From contig NZ_LT607803.1 of the NCBI RefSeq assembly GCF_900090195.1, forward strand, positions 5,606,229-5,670,228: 64,000 bases of DNA, in the 5' to 3' direction. Every line of letters begins with the position of its first letter. Position 1 is the first letter of the stretch. Positions 8,801 through 15,913 of this stretch are shown here, one piece after another. Below the pieces are notes generated by a model. The model was not told where the DNA came from. It did no database searches and saw nothing but the letters and a program-made list of their open reading frames with translations. Made by a program: the position numbers and the translations under genes. This DNA is from Variovorax sp. HW608 (lineage in GTDB: Bacteria; Pseudomonadota; Gammaproteobacteria; Burkholderiales; Burkholderiaceae_C).

Positions 8801-9081
8801 TGCCGCTGGTGATCACCTCCGGTGCGGGCGCCGAGATGCGCCACGCGATGGGGATCGCGGTGTTCTCCGGAATGATCGGCGTGACCGCGTTCGGCCTCTT
8901 CCTGACGCCGGTGTTCTATGTGCTGCTGCGCCGCCTGACGGGCAATCGCGCGCTCAAGCTGCACGGCCAGGTGCCGCACGTCGATGCCTTCGTGTCGGGC
9001 GACCACCCGGTGGCGCCTTCGCAGGCCGGCGGCGGGCCGCTGCGTCCGTCGCCCGCCGCGCCGCGGAAGGCAGTCGAGTGA
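5821..9081 (+). CDS. RND multidrug efflux transporter, HAE1 family (MexF/CeoB type)
   Basis: The inner-membrane, proton-driven pump of the tripartite system. It is 1086 residues, slightly longer than AcrB (1049). The proton-relay residues are visible: D410-D411 in IGIVVDDAIVVVENVE (equivalent to AcrB D407/D408), and K948 in VGLSAKNAILIVEF (equivalent to AcrB K940). The start MNLSKFFIDRPIFAGVLS is the canonical first transmembrane helix. Two large periplasmic loops are of the expected size. The ATG follows GAGGAGGGG. By family and operon type, MexF/CeoB/BpeF pumps export chloramphenicol, trimethoprim and fluoroquinolones. The substrate range here is inferred. A long reverse-strand reading frame over this gene is a codon-usage shadow. 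Confidence 0.96.
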   Translation: MNLSKFFIDRPIFAGVLSVLILIGGLIALRGLPISEYPEVVPPSVVVRANYPGANPKVIAETVATPLEEQINGVEGMLYMGSQATTDGLMTLTVTFKLGTDPDKAQQLVQNRVAQAEPRLPEEVRRLGITTVKSSPDLTMVVHLLSPNGRYDMTYLRNYAVLNVKDRLARVQGVGDVQLFGSGDYSMRVWLDPQKVAQRGLSAGDVVRAIREQNVQAAAGVVGASPGLPGVDMQISINAQGRLQTEEEFGDIIVKTGGDGAVTRLRDVARLELGASSYALRSLLDNKDAVAVPIFAAPGSNAIQISNDVRATMAELKKNMPDGVDYDIVYDPTQFVRASIESVVHTLLEAIALVVLVVILFLQTWRASIIPLLAVPVSVIGTFGVMHLFGFSINALSLFGLVLAIGIVVDDAIVVVENVERNIEAGLSPRDATYRAMREVSGPIIAIALVLVAVFVPLAFISGLTGQFYRQFALTIAISTVISAVNSLTLSPALAALLLRSHDAPRDALTRGMDRVFGRFFRAFNRVFHRGAEGYSAGVKGAISRKALMMVIYLALVGVTFGLFKAVPGGFVPAQDKQYLIGFAQLPDGATLDRTEEVTRRMNEIVMKQPGVQHAITFPGLSINGFTNSSNSGIVFVGLDDFDKRKSKDLSAGAIAGRLNAQFSQIQDAYIAIFPPPPVHGLGTTGGFKLQLEDRGSVGYEGMDKAVKAFMAKAYQTPELAGMFTSWQVNVPQLYADIDRTKARQLGVPVTEVFDTMQIYLGSLYANDFNRFGRTYSVRVQADAPYRARAEDVGLLKVRSNSGEMVPLSALMNIQPSYGPERAMRYNGFLSADINGGPAPGFSSGQARAAVERIAAETLPPGVSFEWTELTYQEILAGNSAVWVFPLAILLVFLVLAAQYESLTLPVAIILIVPMGLLAAMTGVWLSGSDNNIFTQIGLMVLVGLSAKNAILIVEFARELEFAGRTPVQAAIEASRLRLRPILMTSMAFIMGVLPLVITSGAGAEMRHAMGIAVFSGMIGVTAFGLFLTPVFYVLLRRLTGNRALKLHGQVPHVDAFVSGDHPVAPSQAGGGPLRPSPAAPRKAVE

Positions 9082-9119
9082 GGCGTCCAGGCCAACTTTG
9101 TGGATCGAGAAAGCGGATC

Positions 9120-10598
9120 ATGAAAAACGAAACACAAGCCAAGGTGCGGCCGTGGCAGGCCGTGTTGCTGCCGCTGGTGGCGGCGATGGTGCTGGCCGGT
9201 TGCGCGACAGCGAAGGTGGAAGCACCGAGCTTCGAGGCGCCGGCCCAGTTCAAGGAGCAGGCTGCAGCGCCCCGCGAGGGGACCTGGACGCGCGCACAGC
9301 CGGCCGAGTCCCAGCCGCGCGGCGAATGGTGGCGGGCGTTCAACGATCCGGTGCTCGACAAGCTGATCGAGCGGGCTGACGCGCGCAACACGAACATTCA
9401 GGCTGCCGCGGCGCGGCTGGCCGAGGCGCGTGCGCTGGCCCATAGCGCCGACGCCGAGCGCTCGCCGCAGGTCGGCGTGGTCGCGGGCGGCGTGCGCAGC
9501 GCGGGGCTGGACCGCAACCTGAGTCCGAAGCCATCCACCTTGTTGACTGCGGGCGTCGCGGCTTCGTATGAACTCGACCTGTTCGGCAAGTTGTCGCGCG
9601 CGAGCGAGGCGGCGCAACTGGATGCCGATGCCCGCGAAGGGCTGTTGCAGAGCACGCGGCTCCTGGTCGAGTCGGAAACCGCGCAGACCTACCTGCAGCT
9701 TCGTGCGGTCGATGCCGAGCGGGCGCTGGTGCGCGACACCGTCGAGGCGTACCGCGACACGCTGAAGTTGACGCAGAGCCGGCAGCGGGCAGGCGATGTG
9801 GCCGAGCTCGATGTGGCGCGCGTGGAGACGGAGGTGGCCTCGACCGAATCCGACGCGCTGACCCTGGACCGCCGGCGCGCCGAGCTGGAGCACGCGCTGG
9901 CGGTGCTGGCGGGCGATGCGGCTTCGGATTTCGGCGTCAACACGGACGAGTGGGCCACCGCATTGCCGACGATTCCGGCAGGTGTTCCGTCCACGGTCTT
10001 GACGCGACGCCCGGACATTTCGGCGGCGCAGAAGTCGGTGATGGCGGCGCAGGCGCGCGTCGGCGTGGCGCAGTTGGCGTGGTTCCCGGATATCTCGTTG
10101 ACCGCGGGTGGCGGCTATGCCTCGCAGAAGTTGAGCGATCTGTTCCAGTGGTCGGCCAAGTCGTGGGGCATCGGTGCGCTGTTGAACCTGCCGCTGTTCG
10201 ACGGCGGGCGCCGGGAGGCAGGCGTGCAGAGCGCCTCGGCGCAGCTCGACGGGGCGCTTGCGAACTACAGGTCACAGGTGCTGGTCGCGTTCAAGGAAGT
10301 GGAGGACCAGCTCTCTGCGCTGCGCATCCTGGAGCAGCAGGCGGACGTGCAGGCCAAGGCCGTGACTTCGGCGAGCCGGGCGACGAGCTTGTCCGACTCG
10401 CGCTATCGCAACGGCATGGTGAGCCAGCTCGATCTGCTGGACGCGCGGCGGCAGGAGCTGGCGAATCGCCGGCAGGCACTGCAGGTCAGGTCGGCGCAGT
10501 ACCAGGCGACCGTGGGGCTGATTCGGGCGATCGGGGGGAGTTGGGATGTGAAGGTCGCTGCTTCTTCCGGGGATGAGCGGGTGGCTGCTGCGCGTTGA
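9120..10598 (+). CDS. RND efflux outer-membrane lipoprotein (OprM/NodT family, OpcM-like)
   Basis: The outer-membrane channel of the pump. It is 492 residues from the ATG at 9120. The signal peptide ends in the lipobox LAGC, with the acylated C28. Two repeats of the outer-membrane-factor domain follow (about residues 75-260 and 290-475), with the family phrases PVLDKLIERADARN, ASYELDLFGKLSRA, TRRPDISAAQKSVMAAQ and LLNLPLFDGGRREA. An in-frame GTG at 9078 overlaps the pump stop but would place extra residues before a clean signal peptide, so 9120 is preferred. It is third in the operon after adaptor and pump, 38 bases downstream. No terminator is visible after it. Confidence 0.95.
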   Translation: MKNETQAKVRPWQAVLLPLVAAMVLAGCATAKVEAPSFEAPAQFKEQAAAPREGTWTRAQPAESQPRGEWWRAFNDPVLDKLIERADARNTNIQAAAARLAEARALAHSADAERSPQVGVVAGGVRSAGLDRNLSPKPSTLLTAGVAASYELDLFGKLSRASEAAQLDADAREGLLQSTRLLVESETAQTYLQLRAVDAERALVRDTVEAYRDTLKLTQSRQRAGDVAELDVARVETEVASTESDALTLDRRRAELEHALAVLAGDAASDFGVNTDEWATALPTIPAGVPSTVLTRRPDISAAQKSVMAAQARVGVAQLAWFPDISLTAGGGYASQKLSDLFQWSAKSWGIGALLNLPLFDGGRREAGVQSASAQLDGALANYRSQVLVAFKEVEDQLSALRILEQQADVQAKAVTSASRATSLSDSRYRNGMVSQLDLLDARRQELANRRQALQVRSAQYQATVGLIRAIGGSWDVKVAASSGDERVAAAR

Positions 10599-10762
10599 TG
10601 CAGGCTTGAATTGTTTGGCGACTGGGGTGGCGGTGGCGGGCGGTGTGCCCTTGGGCGGCCGACGTCACCGCGGAAACGGTAGGGAAGAACTGTCCACTCC
10701 ATCAGCGTTGTTTGGGGATGACTGCAACGTCGCAGACGAGCAATCCCGTCGTGCACCACGGA

Positions 10763-10948
10763 GCCCGGGTTGTGGTGCGGGGCTGGGGGCGCCTCTACGC
10801 CGCCGAGGAGCGCAGCCTTTCGCGGATCAGGGCTCGCGCTGTCTGAGCGAAGCGAGTTTGCGCGAGACCCCGCGAAAGGCGAGCACCGCAGGGCAGCCGC
10901 GAAGCGGCCGGCGTAGTGAAGCCCCCAGCCCCGCACCGCAACCCGGGC
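10763..10948. repeat. 186-bp nested palindromic element (MITE/REP-like)
   Basis: The 43-base left arm (10763-10805) and 44-base right arm (10905-10948) are near-perfect inverted repeats; both outer ends read GCCCGGGTTG or GCCCGGGTTG-like on opposite strands, with one C/T change (left GTGGTGCGG, right complement GCGGTGCGG). Inside them lie CCTTTCGCGG (10816-10825) paired with CCGCGAAAGG (10870-10879), and a further CTCGCGC/GCGCGAG pair. The whole unit could fold into one long hairpin. It lies in the 368-bp stretch between the ends of two converging genes, a common site for mobile short palindromes. The preceding part, 10599-10762, holds nothing I recognise. I see no target-site duplication and no second copy in this window. 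Confidence 0.75.
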
Positions 10949-10966
10949 GGCCCCCCAAAAAAAGAC

Positions 10967-11194
10967 TTAAAGAATGGTCTCCGAAAAACCCCCAGAGTCG
11001 GCATACCTTCGCAGAGCATTCGCCCCCACAGCCAAAGCACTCGAAAAGCTAGGCTGCGGCAAACTCGCAGACCGGATCTTGCGGTAATGAATCGCCTCGC
11101 TGGCGTCGCTGCTGACGGCCTCCAGGAGAACCCAAAAGAACTGATTCGAGTTGCGCTCTTCAACCGTGAGCGCGATTTCGCGTAATGCGGTCAT
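10967..11194 (-). CDS. Small protein of unknown function (75 aa)
   Basis: This reading frame looks protein-like rather than random: residues FFWVLLEA and a tail with FSSALAVGANALRRY, a pattern of aromatic and aliphatic residues followed by an alanine-rich helix. I prefer the ATG at 11194 because GGGAG lies 8 bases before it; an ATG at 11209 would add five residues. I cannot name a family and infer no function. It is monocistronic, faces the end of the efflux operon across the palindromic element, and is divergent from cobQ. Its base composition is less GC-rich than its neighbours, which fits acquired or weakly selected DNA. It could still be a chance frame. Confidence 0.45.
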   Translation of the reverse strand: MTALREIALTVEERNSNQFFWVLLEAVSSDASEAIHYRKIRSASLPQPSFSSALAVGANALRRYADSGGFSETIL

Positions 11195-11317
11195 CCGCCG
11201 TACTCCCATCGTTTCCGGATGACGAGAAGCTAATGGCGAATCAGAAGAAAGATTTCACTTCACCGCAACGCGAGAAGTCGAAGCGTGATGGACTTCACGT
11301 AAAGGACAATCGCTCCC

Positions 11318-12787
11318 ATGAGTCCGAATGTGGTGAATCCGCGCGCGCGCTGCGTGATGGTCCTCGGCACGACCAGCGGCGCCGGCAAGAGCTGGATCGC
11401 GACGGCGCTGTGCCGCTGGTATGCGCGCCAGGGGTTCAAGGTCGCGCCGTTCAAGGCGCAGAACATGAGCAACAACGCGCGCGTCGTCGCGGGCGGGGAG
11501 ATCGGCAGCGCGCAGTACTTCCAGGCGCTGGCCGCGCGCGCCGAACCCGAGGTGCGCATGAACCCGCTGCTGCTCAAGCCCGAGCGCGACACCCATAGCC
11601 AGGTCGTCCTCATGGGCCACGTCAGCAACGAGCTGTCGTCGCTGCCCTGGCGCGGACGAAGCGAGCGCGTCTGGCCGCAGATCGCGCAGGCACTCGACGA
11701 ACTCCGGGCCGAGAACGATGTCGTCGTCATCGAAGGCGCAGGATCGCCCGCCGAGATCAACCTGATGGCCAGCGACATCGTCAACCTGCGGGTCGCGCGC
11801 CACGCGAATGCGCGCTGCCTGCTCGTCACCGACATCGATCGCGGCGGCGCGTTCGCGCATCTGTACGGCACCTGGGCGCTGCTGCCACCGGAAGATCGCG
11901 CATTGATCGCCGGCTTCGTGCTCAACAAGTTCCGCGGCGACGCCGCGCTGCTCGCGCCCGCGCCCGAGCAATTGCGGGCACTGACCGGCGTGCCGACCGT
12001 CGCCACGCTGCCGATGTGGTGGCAGCACGGACTGCCGGAGGAGGACGGCGTCTTCGATGACCGCAGCGTGGCGAGCGGCGAAGTCACTCGCACCATCGCC
12101 GTCATCGCCTATCCGCGCATCAGCAATCTAGACGAATTCCAGCCGCTCAAGAACATCGCGGGGGTGCGCCTTCGCTGGGCGCGCAGCCCGTCCGATGTGG
12201 CCGGCGCGGACTGGATCGTCCTGCCCGGTTCCAAGAACACCAGCGGCGATCTCGCATGGCTGCGCGCGCAAGGGCTGGACCGCGCGGTGGCTGCGCACGC
12301 GGGGCGCGGCGGCGCGGTGCTCGGCGTGTGCGGCGGGCTCCAGATGCTGGGCGAAGCGCTCATCGATCCGCACGGCGTCGACGGCAATGGCCCCGGGCTC
12401 GGGCTGTTGCCTGTGGTCACCGTGTTCGCCGCCGACAAGATCGTGCGGCACCGCGAGGCGAGGTTCGCGGACCTGGCGGGACCGTGGTCGGCGCTGTCCG
12501 GCATCACCGTGCGCGGCTACGAAATCCATCATGGCCAGACGGCCGAACACAGCGCGATGGCGGCGGCCGGCGACCGCGCCGCCGCCGTCATGGCGGACGA
12601 TCTCGCATGGCAGAACGGCGCCGGCAACGTGCTCGGCCTGTACCTGCATGGCCTGTTCGAAGACCCCGCGGCGCTCGAGGCGCTGTTCGGCGTCGAAGCG
12701 CGTACGCTCGACGCGGTGTTCGACGGCCTGGCCGATCACATCGATTCCAACTCTGAACCGGGCGTGCTGCGCTCCCTCATCCAATGA
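11318..12787 (+). CDS. cobQ: Cobyric acid synthase (glutamine-hydrolysing)
   Basis: CobQ amidates four carboxyl groups of adenosylcobyrinic a,c-diamide using glutamine and ATP, giving adenosylcobyric acid, the substrate of CbiB. It is 489 residues. The N-terminal dethiobiotin-synthetase-like domain has a P-loop variant GTTSGAGKS (17-25) and the PFKAQNMSNNA signature (44-54). The C-terminal class I glutamine amidotransferase domain has the nucleophile C338 in LGVCGGLQMLG and the histidine of YLHGLFE. The ATG at 11318 has only a weak upstream purine run (AAAGGAC at 11297-11303). No cobalamin riboswitch box is visible in the 123 bases before it. The stop overlaps cobT by 4 bases. Confidence 0.95.
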   Translation: MSPNVVNPRARCVMVLGTTSGAGKSWIATALCRWYARQGFKVAPFKAQNMSNNARVVAGGEIGSAQYFQALAARAEPEVRMNPLLLKPERDTHSQVVLMGHVSNELSSLPWRGRSERVWPQIAQALDELRAENDVVVIEGAGSPAEINLMASDIVNLRVARHANARCLLVTDIDRGGAFAHLYGTWALLPPEDRALIAGFVLNKFRGDAALLAPAPEQLRALTGVPTVATLPMWWQHGLPEEDGVFDDRSVASGEVTRTIAVIAYPRISNLDEFQPLKNIAGVRLRWARSPSDVAGADWIVLPGSKNTSGDLAWLRAQGLDRAVAAHAGRGGAVLGVCGGLQMLGEALIDPHGVDGNGPGLGLLPVVTVFAADKIVRHREARFADLAGPWSALSGITVRGYEIHHGQTAEHSAMAAAGDRAAAVMADDLAWQNGAGNVLGLYLHGLFEDPAALEALFGVEARTLDAVFDGLADHIDSNSEPGVLRSLIQ

Positions 12788-13833
12788 CGCTTCTTGAACT
12801 TCCCTCCATCGACAGCATTGACGACAGCGCGCTCGCGGCGCGGCTCCAGCACGTGCTCGACAACAAGACCAAGCCGGTCGGTGCACTCGGCCGACTCGAG
12901 GCGCTGGCCTCGCGCATTGGAACGATCCTCGGCACCACCACGCCGTCATTCGATTCGCCGCAGATGCTCGTTTGCGCAGGCGACCACGGGTTGGCGGCGC
13001 GCGGCGTGTCGGCGTACCCGAGCGACGTGACCTGGCAGATGGTCGAGAACTTCCTGGCCGGCGGCGCGGCCGTGAGCGTGCTCGCGCGCCAGCATGGGCT
13101 CAAGCTCACGGTGGTCGATTGCGGCGTGCGGCATGCGTTCGCGCCCCGTGATGGCCTGCTGGTGCGCAAGATCGCGCCGGGGACGGCCGATGCTTCGGTC
13201 GGCCCGGCGATGAGCATGGCGCAATGCGAAGAAGCGGTCGCCAACGGCATGGCATTGGTGCGCGACCTGCCGGGCAACGTCGTGCTGCTCGGCGAGATGG
13301 GCATCGGCAATTCGTCCGCCGCCGCGATGCTGCTGGCGCGTATCTCGGGGCAGGACATCGATGCCTGCACCGGCGCCGGAACCGGCCTCGACGCCAGCGG
13401 GCGTGCCCACAAGCGCAAGGTGCTGCGCGGCGTGCTCGAACTGCATGCCGACGCCGAATCGCCGCTGGCCGCGCTCGCCGCTTTCGGCGGCCTCGAGATC
13501 GCGACGCTCGTCGGCGCGGTGCTGCAGGCCGCGCAGGAGCGGCGCGTGATCGTGCTCGATGGCTTCATCGCCAGCGCCGCGGTGCTGGTGGCGCAGGCAT
13601 TGCGACCGAACGTGGTGCAGCGCTGCGTCGCGGCGCACGAGTCGGCCGAACCGGGGCACCGGCTGCTGCTGCACTTCCTGGGTCTCGAGCCGCTGCTGCA
13701 GCTCGATCTGCGCCTCGGCGAAGGCTCGGGCGCCGCGCTCGCATGGCCCCTGCTGGAGTCCGCCTGCCGCATCCTGCGCGAGATGGCGAGCTTCGAATCG
13801 GCGGGGGTTTCGAGGCAGGACGCAACCACATGA
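12784..13833 (+). CDS. cobT: Nicotinate-nucleotide--dimethylbenzimidazole phosphoribosyltransferase
   Basis: CobT makes alpha-ribazole 5'-phosphate from dimethylbenzimidazole and nicotinate mononucleotide, preparing the lower ligand of B12. It is 349 residues, the usual family length. Recognisable segments are NKTKPVGALGRLE near the N-terminus, CAGDHGLAARGVSAYP, GEMGIGNSSAAA, and RLGEGSGAALA with the catalytic glutamate of the family. The start overlaps the cobQ stop (ATGA) and the stop overlaps the cobS start in the same way, so this is one translationally coupled string. Confidence 0.96.
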   Translation: MTLLELPSIDSIDDSALAARLQHVLDNKTKPVGALGRLEALASRIGTILGTTTPSFDSPQMLVCAGDHGLAARGVSAYPSDVTWQMVENFLAGGAAVSVLARQHGLKLTVVDCGVRHAFAPRDGLLVRKIAPGTADASVGPAMSMAQCEEAVANGMALVRDLPGNVVLLGEMGIGNSSAAAMLLARISGQDIDACTGAGTGLDASGRAHKRKVLRGVLELHADAESPLAALAAFGGLEIATLVGAVLQAAQERRVIVLDGFIASAAVLVAQALRPNVVQRCVAAHESAEPGHRLLLHFLGLEPLLQLDLRLGEGSGAALAWPLLESACRILREMASFESAGVSRQDATT

Positions 13834-14627
13834 ATGGGGTGCGCCACTTCCTTCTGGCGCTCCAGTTCTTCACCCGCGTGCCGGTCACGGGGCCGCTGGC
13901 GGGATGGGTGGGGTTCAGCCCCGCGATGCTGCGTGCGAGCGCGGCGCATTTTCCCGGTGTCGGATGGCTGGTGGGCGCGGTCGGCGCGGGCGTGTTCTAC
14001 CTCGCGTCTACCGGCCTCCCGGGCTGGGCCGGCGCATTGGTCGCGGCCGCCTTGTCGACGATCGCGACGGTGCTGATGACCGGCGCATTCCACGAAGATG
14101 GCCTGGCCGACGTGGCCGATGGCCTCGGCGCTTCGGCGGATCGCGCGCGGGCGCTGGAGATCATGAAGGACTCGCGCATCGGCGCATTTGGCGCGATTGC
14201 GCTGGTGCTGGCGCTGGGCCTCAAGGTGGCGCTGCTTGCGGCGCTGGCGGGGCAGGGTATGGCCCATGTCGTCCTCGCGCTCGTCAGCGCCCATGTGCTC
14301 TCGCGCCTCGCGCCGCTGTTCCTGATCCGCTGGCTGCCTTACGTCGGCGACGAGAGCGCGGCGAGCAAGTCGAAGCCGCTGGCCGATGCGATCCACAACG
14401 GCGCCTTGCTGGTCGGCGTGGCATGGTCGCTGCCCGCGATCGCGTGGCTCGTGACGGCGCTCGGCATCGCGCGCGGGTTGGCCCCGGTGCTTCTTGGCGC
14501 GCTGGCTGCGCTCTTCATGGCACGGCTGCTGCAGCGCAGGCTTCGCGGCTTCACCGGCGATGGCCTCGGCGCGACGCAGCAGGTGTGCGAGCTGGCGATC
14601 TACCTCGCGCTGGCGTGGCGCGCATGA
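13830..14627 (+). CDS. cobS: Adenosylcobinamide-GDP ribazoletransferase (cobalamin synthase)
   Basis: This integral membrane enzyme joins adenosylcobinamide-GDP to alpha-ribazole (phosphate), the last assembly step of the nucleotide loop. It is 265 residues with about six hydrophobic helices. The family motif is present: GAFHEDGLADVADGLG (about residues 89-104), where acidic residues bind metal, followed by KDSRIGAFG. The C-terminal GFTGDGLGATQQVCELA is also typical. The start at 13830 overlaps the cobT stop. CobU/CobP, which makes the GDP-activated substrate, is not in this window and is presumably to the left of cobO or elsewhere. Confidence 0.95.
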   Translation: MNGVRHFLLALQFFTRVPVTGPLAGWVGFSPAMLRASAAHFPGVGWLVGAVGAGVFYLASTGLPGWAGALVAAALSTIATVLMTGAFHEDGLADVADGLGASADRARALEIMKDSRIGAFGAIALVLALGLKVALLAALAGQGMAHVVLALVSAHVLSRLAPLFLIRWLPYVGDESAASKSKPLADAIHNGALLVGVAWSLPAIAWLVTALGIARGLAPVLLGALAALFMARLLQRRLRGFTGDGLGATQQVCELAIYLALAWRA

Positions 14628-15175
14628 AGCTCCTGCTCGTGCGCCATGCGCGAACCACCGCGGTCGACGGCTTCTGCTATGGGCGCACCGATGTGTCCGT
14701 GCTGCCCGAGGTGACGCGCGCGGTGGCCGAAAGCGTCGCGCCGCTGCTGCCTGCGGGCGTGCCGCTCACCTGCTCGCCGCTCTCGCGTTGCGCCGACCTT
14801 GCCAGGACCCTCATCGAACTGCGGCCCGATCTCAGAGCGCTGCCAACCGATCCGCGCATTGCCGAGATGGACCTGGGCGAGTGGGAAGAGCAGCTCTGGT
14901 CCGCCATCGATCCCGCCGAACTCGAGGCCTGGACGCGCGACTTCGCCGATACGCGCGCGGGCCGCAGCGGCGAAAGCACGCGGCAGTTCCTGCTGCGGGT
15001 GGGCGAAGCCTTCGATGCATGGCGGGCCGGCGGGCGCGACGCGGTGTGGATCACCCATGCCGGCGTGATCCGCGCCGCATGGCTGCTGCGCGACGGCATC
15101 CGCGCGATCGAGCGCTCCGACCAATGGCCGGGCCAGCCGATCGCTTTCGGCGAGTGCGTGACGATCGAGCTCTGA
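14624..15175 (+). CDS. cobC: Histidine phosphatase family protein, probable alpha-ribazole phosphatase
   Basis: A 183-residue phosphoglycerate-mutase-like phosphatase with the catalytic LVRHART motif (H8) at the N-terminus and the second histidine in WITHAGVIRA. It overlaps the cobS stop by 4 bases, at the end of the cob string. That supports removal of the phosphate from alpha-ribazole-5'-phosphate or from adenosylcobalamin phosphate. The family also contains unrelated phosphatases, so the specific substrate is inferred from the operon. The symbol follows Salmonella usage. The next gene, nth, converges on it with a 21-base gap and no obvious terminator. Confidence 0.85.
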   Translation: MKLLLVRHARTTAVDGFCYGRTDVSVLPEVTRAVAESVAPLLPAGVPLTCSPLSRCADLARTLIELRPDLRALPTDPRIAEMDLGEWEEQLWSAIDPAELEAWTRDFADTRAGRSGESTRQFLLRVGEAFDAWRAGGRDAVWITHAGVIRAAWLLRDGIRAIERSDQWPGQPIAFGECVTIEL

Positions 15176-15196
15176 GCTAGCGCGACCGGCGACCGA

Positions 15197-15835
15197 TCAG
15201 GGTGCCGGCGTCTTCGGCTTGTAGTCGCAGTAGGGCGACACCGCGCACTGCCAGCACTGCGGCTTGCGCGCCAGGCAGGTGTAGCGCCCGTGCAGGATCA
15301 GCCAGTGGTGCGCATGCAGCCGGTATTTCTCGGGCACGCGCTTCTCGAGCTTCTGCTCGACCTCCAGCGGCGTCTTGCCCGGTGCGAGGCCGGTGCGGTT
15401 GCCGACGCGGAAGATGTGCGTGTCCACCGCCATCGTCGGCTCGCCGAAAGCGACGTTGAGCACCACGTTGGCGGTCTTGCGGCCCACGCCGGGCAGCGCT
15501 TCGAGCTCGGCGCGCGTCTTCGGCACTTCGCCGCCGTGGCGCTCGACCAGCATGCGGCTGGCTTCGACGAGATGCTTGGCCTTGCTGCGGTACAGGCCGA
15601 TGGTCTTGATGTATTCCTCCAGCCCTTCGACCCCGAGCTGAACGATGGCCTGCGGCGTGTTCGCGACCGGGAAGAGCCTGCGCGTCGCCTTGTTCACGCC
15701 CACGTCGGTCGCCTGCGCCGAGAGCAGCACCGCGGCGAGCAGCTCGAAGGGCGTGCTGTATTCGAGTTCGGTCTCGGGCGTGGGATTCGCGGCCTCCAGC
15801 GTCGCGAAGAAGGGTTCGATATCGGCTTTTTTCAT
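15197..15835 (-). CDS. nth: Endonuclease III (DNA glycosylase/AP lyase)
   Basis: This base-excision-repair enzyme removes oxidised pyrimidines and cuts the abasic site. It is 212 residues, as in E. coli (211). The helix-hairpin-helix LPGVGRKTANVVL carries the catalytic lysine, and VDTHIFR carries the catalytic aspartate. The C-terminal [4Fe-4S] cluster ligands follow the exact C-x6-C-x2-C-x5-C spacing. The start at 15835 gives MKKADIEPFF. The reading frame continues far upstream without these features and is open only by composition. It is divergent from the aminotransferase gene across 78 bases. Confidence 0.96.
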   Translation of the reverse strand: MKKADIEPFFATLEAANPTPETELEYSTPFELLAAVLLSAQATDVGVNKATRRLFPVANTPQAIVQLGVEGLEEYIKTIGLYRSKAKHLVEASRMLVERHGGEVPKTRAELEALPGVGRKTANVVLNVAFGEPTMAVDTHIFRVGNRTGLAPGKTPLEVEQKLEKRVPEKYRLHAHHWLILHGRYTCLARKPQCWQCAVSPYCDYKPKTPAP

Positions 15836-15871
15836 CGTGGCAGCGAGTTTAGGGCGGGGCACGACGGCTGC

Positions 15872-15877
15872 GACAAT
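15872..15877 (+). promoter_or_regulatory. Possible -10 element of the aminotransferase gene
   Basis: GACAAT lies 36 bases upstream of the ATG at 15914 in the gap divergent from nth. No convincing -35 is visible. The call is tentative and rests on position and similarity to the other -10 boxes in this window. Confidence 0.35.
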
Positions 15878-15913
15878 CGACCTTCTCCGCCAATCTCCGA
15901 CAGAAGGGTTTCC

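Noticed and set aside
5872..9006. 1044-codon open frame on the reverse strand opposite the RND pump
   Set aside because: It is rich in His, Arg and Asp, has no domain and no ribosome site, and lies exactly antisense to a well-defined pump. High GC at third positions keeps such frames open.
10403..10936. Reverse frames over the end of the efflux channel gene and the palindrome
   Set aside because: They lie across the inverted repeat and the well-supported channel gene, and their composition follows the repeat rather than a protein.
11195..11317. Cobalamin riboswitch before cobQ
   Set aside because: I looked for the conserved B12 box and surrounding stems and did not find them.
11233..11598. 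Forward frame starting MANQKKDF just upstream of cobQ
   Set aside because: It runs in another frame into cobQ, where it becomes Arg-rich. No ribosome site or homology is evident, so it is probably chance.
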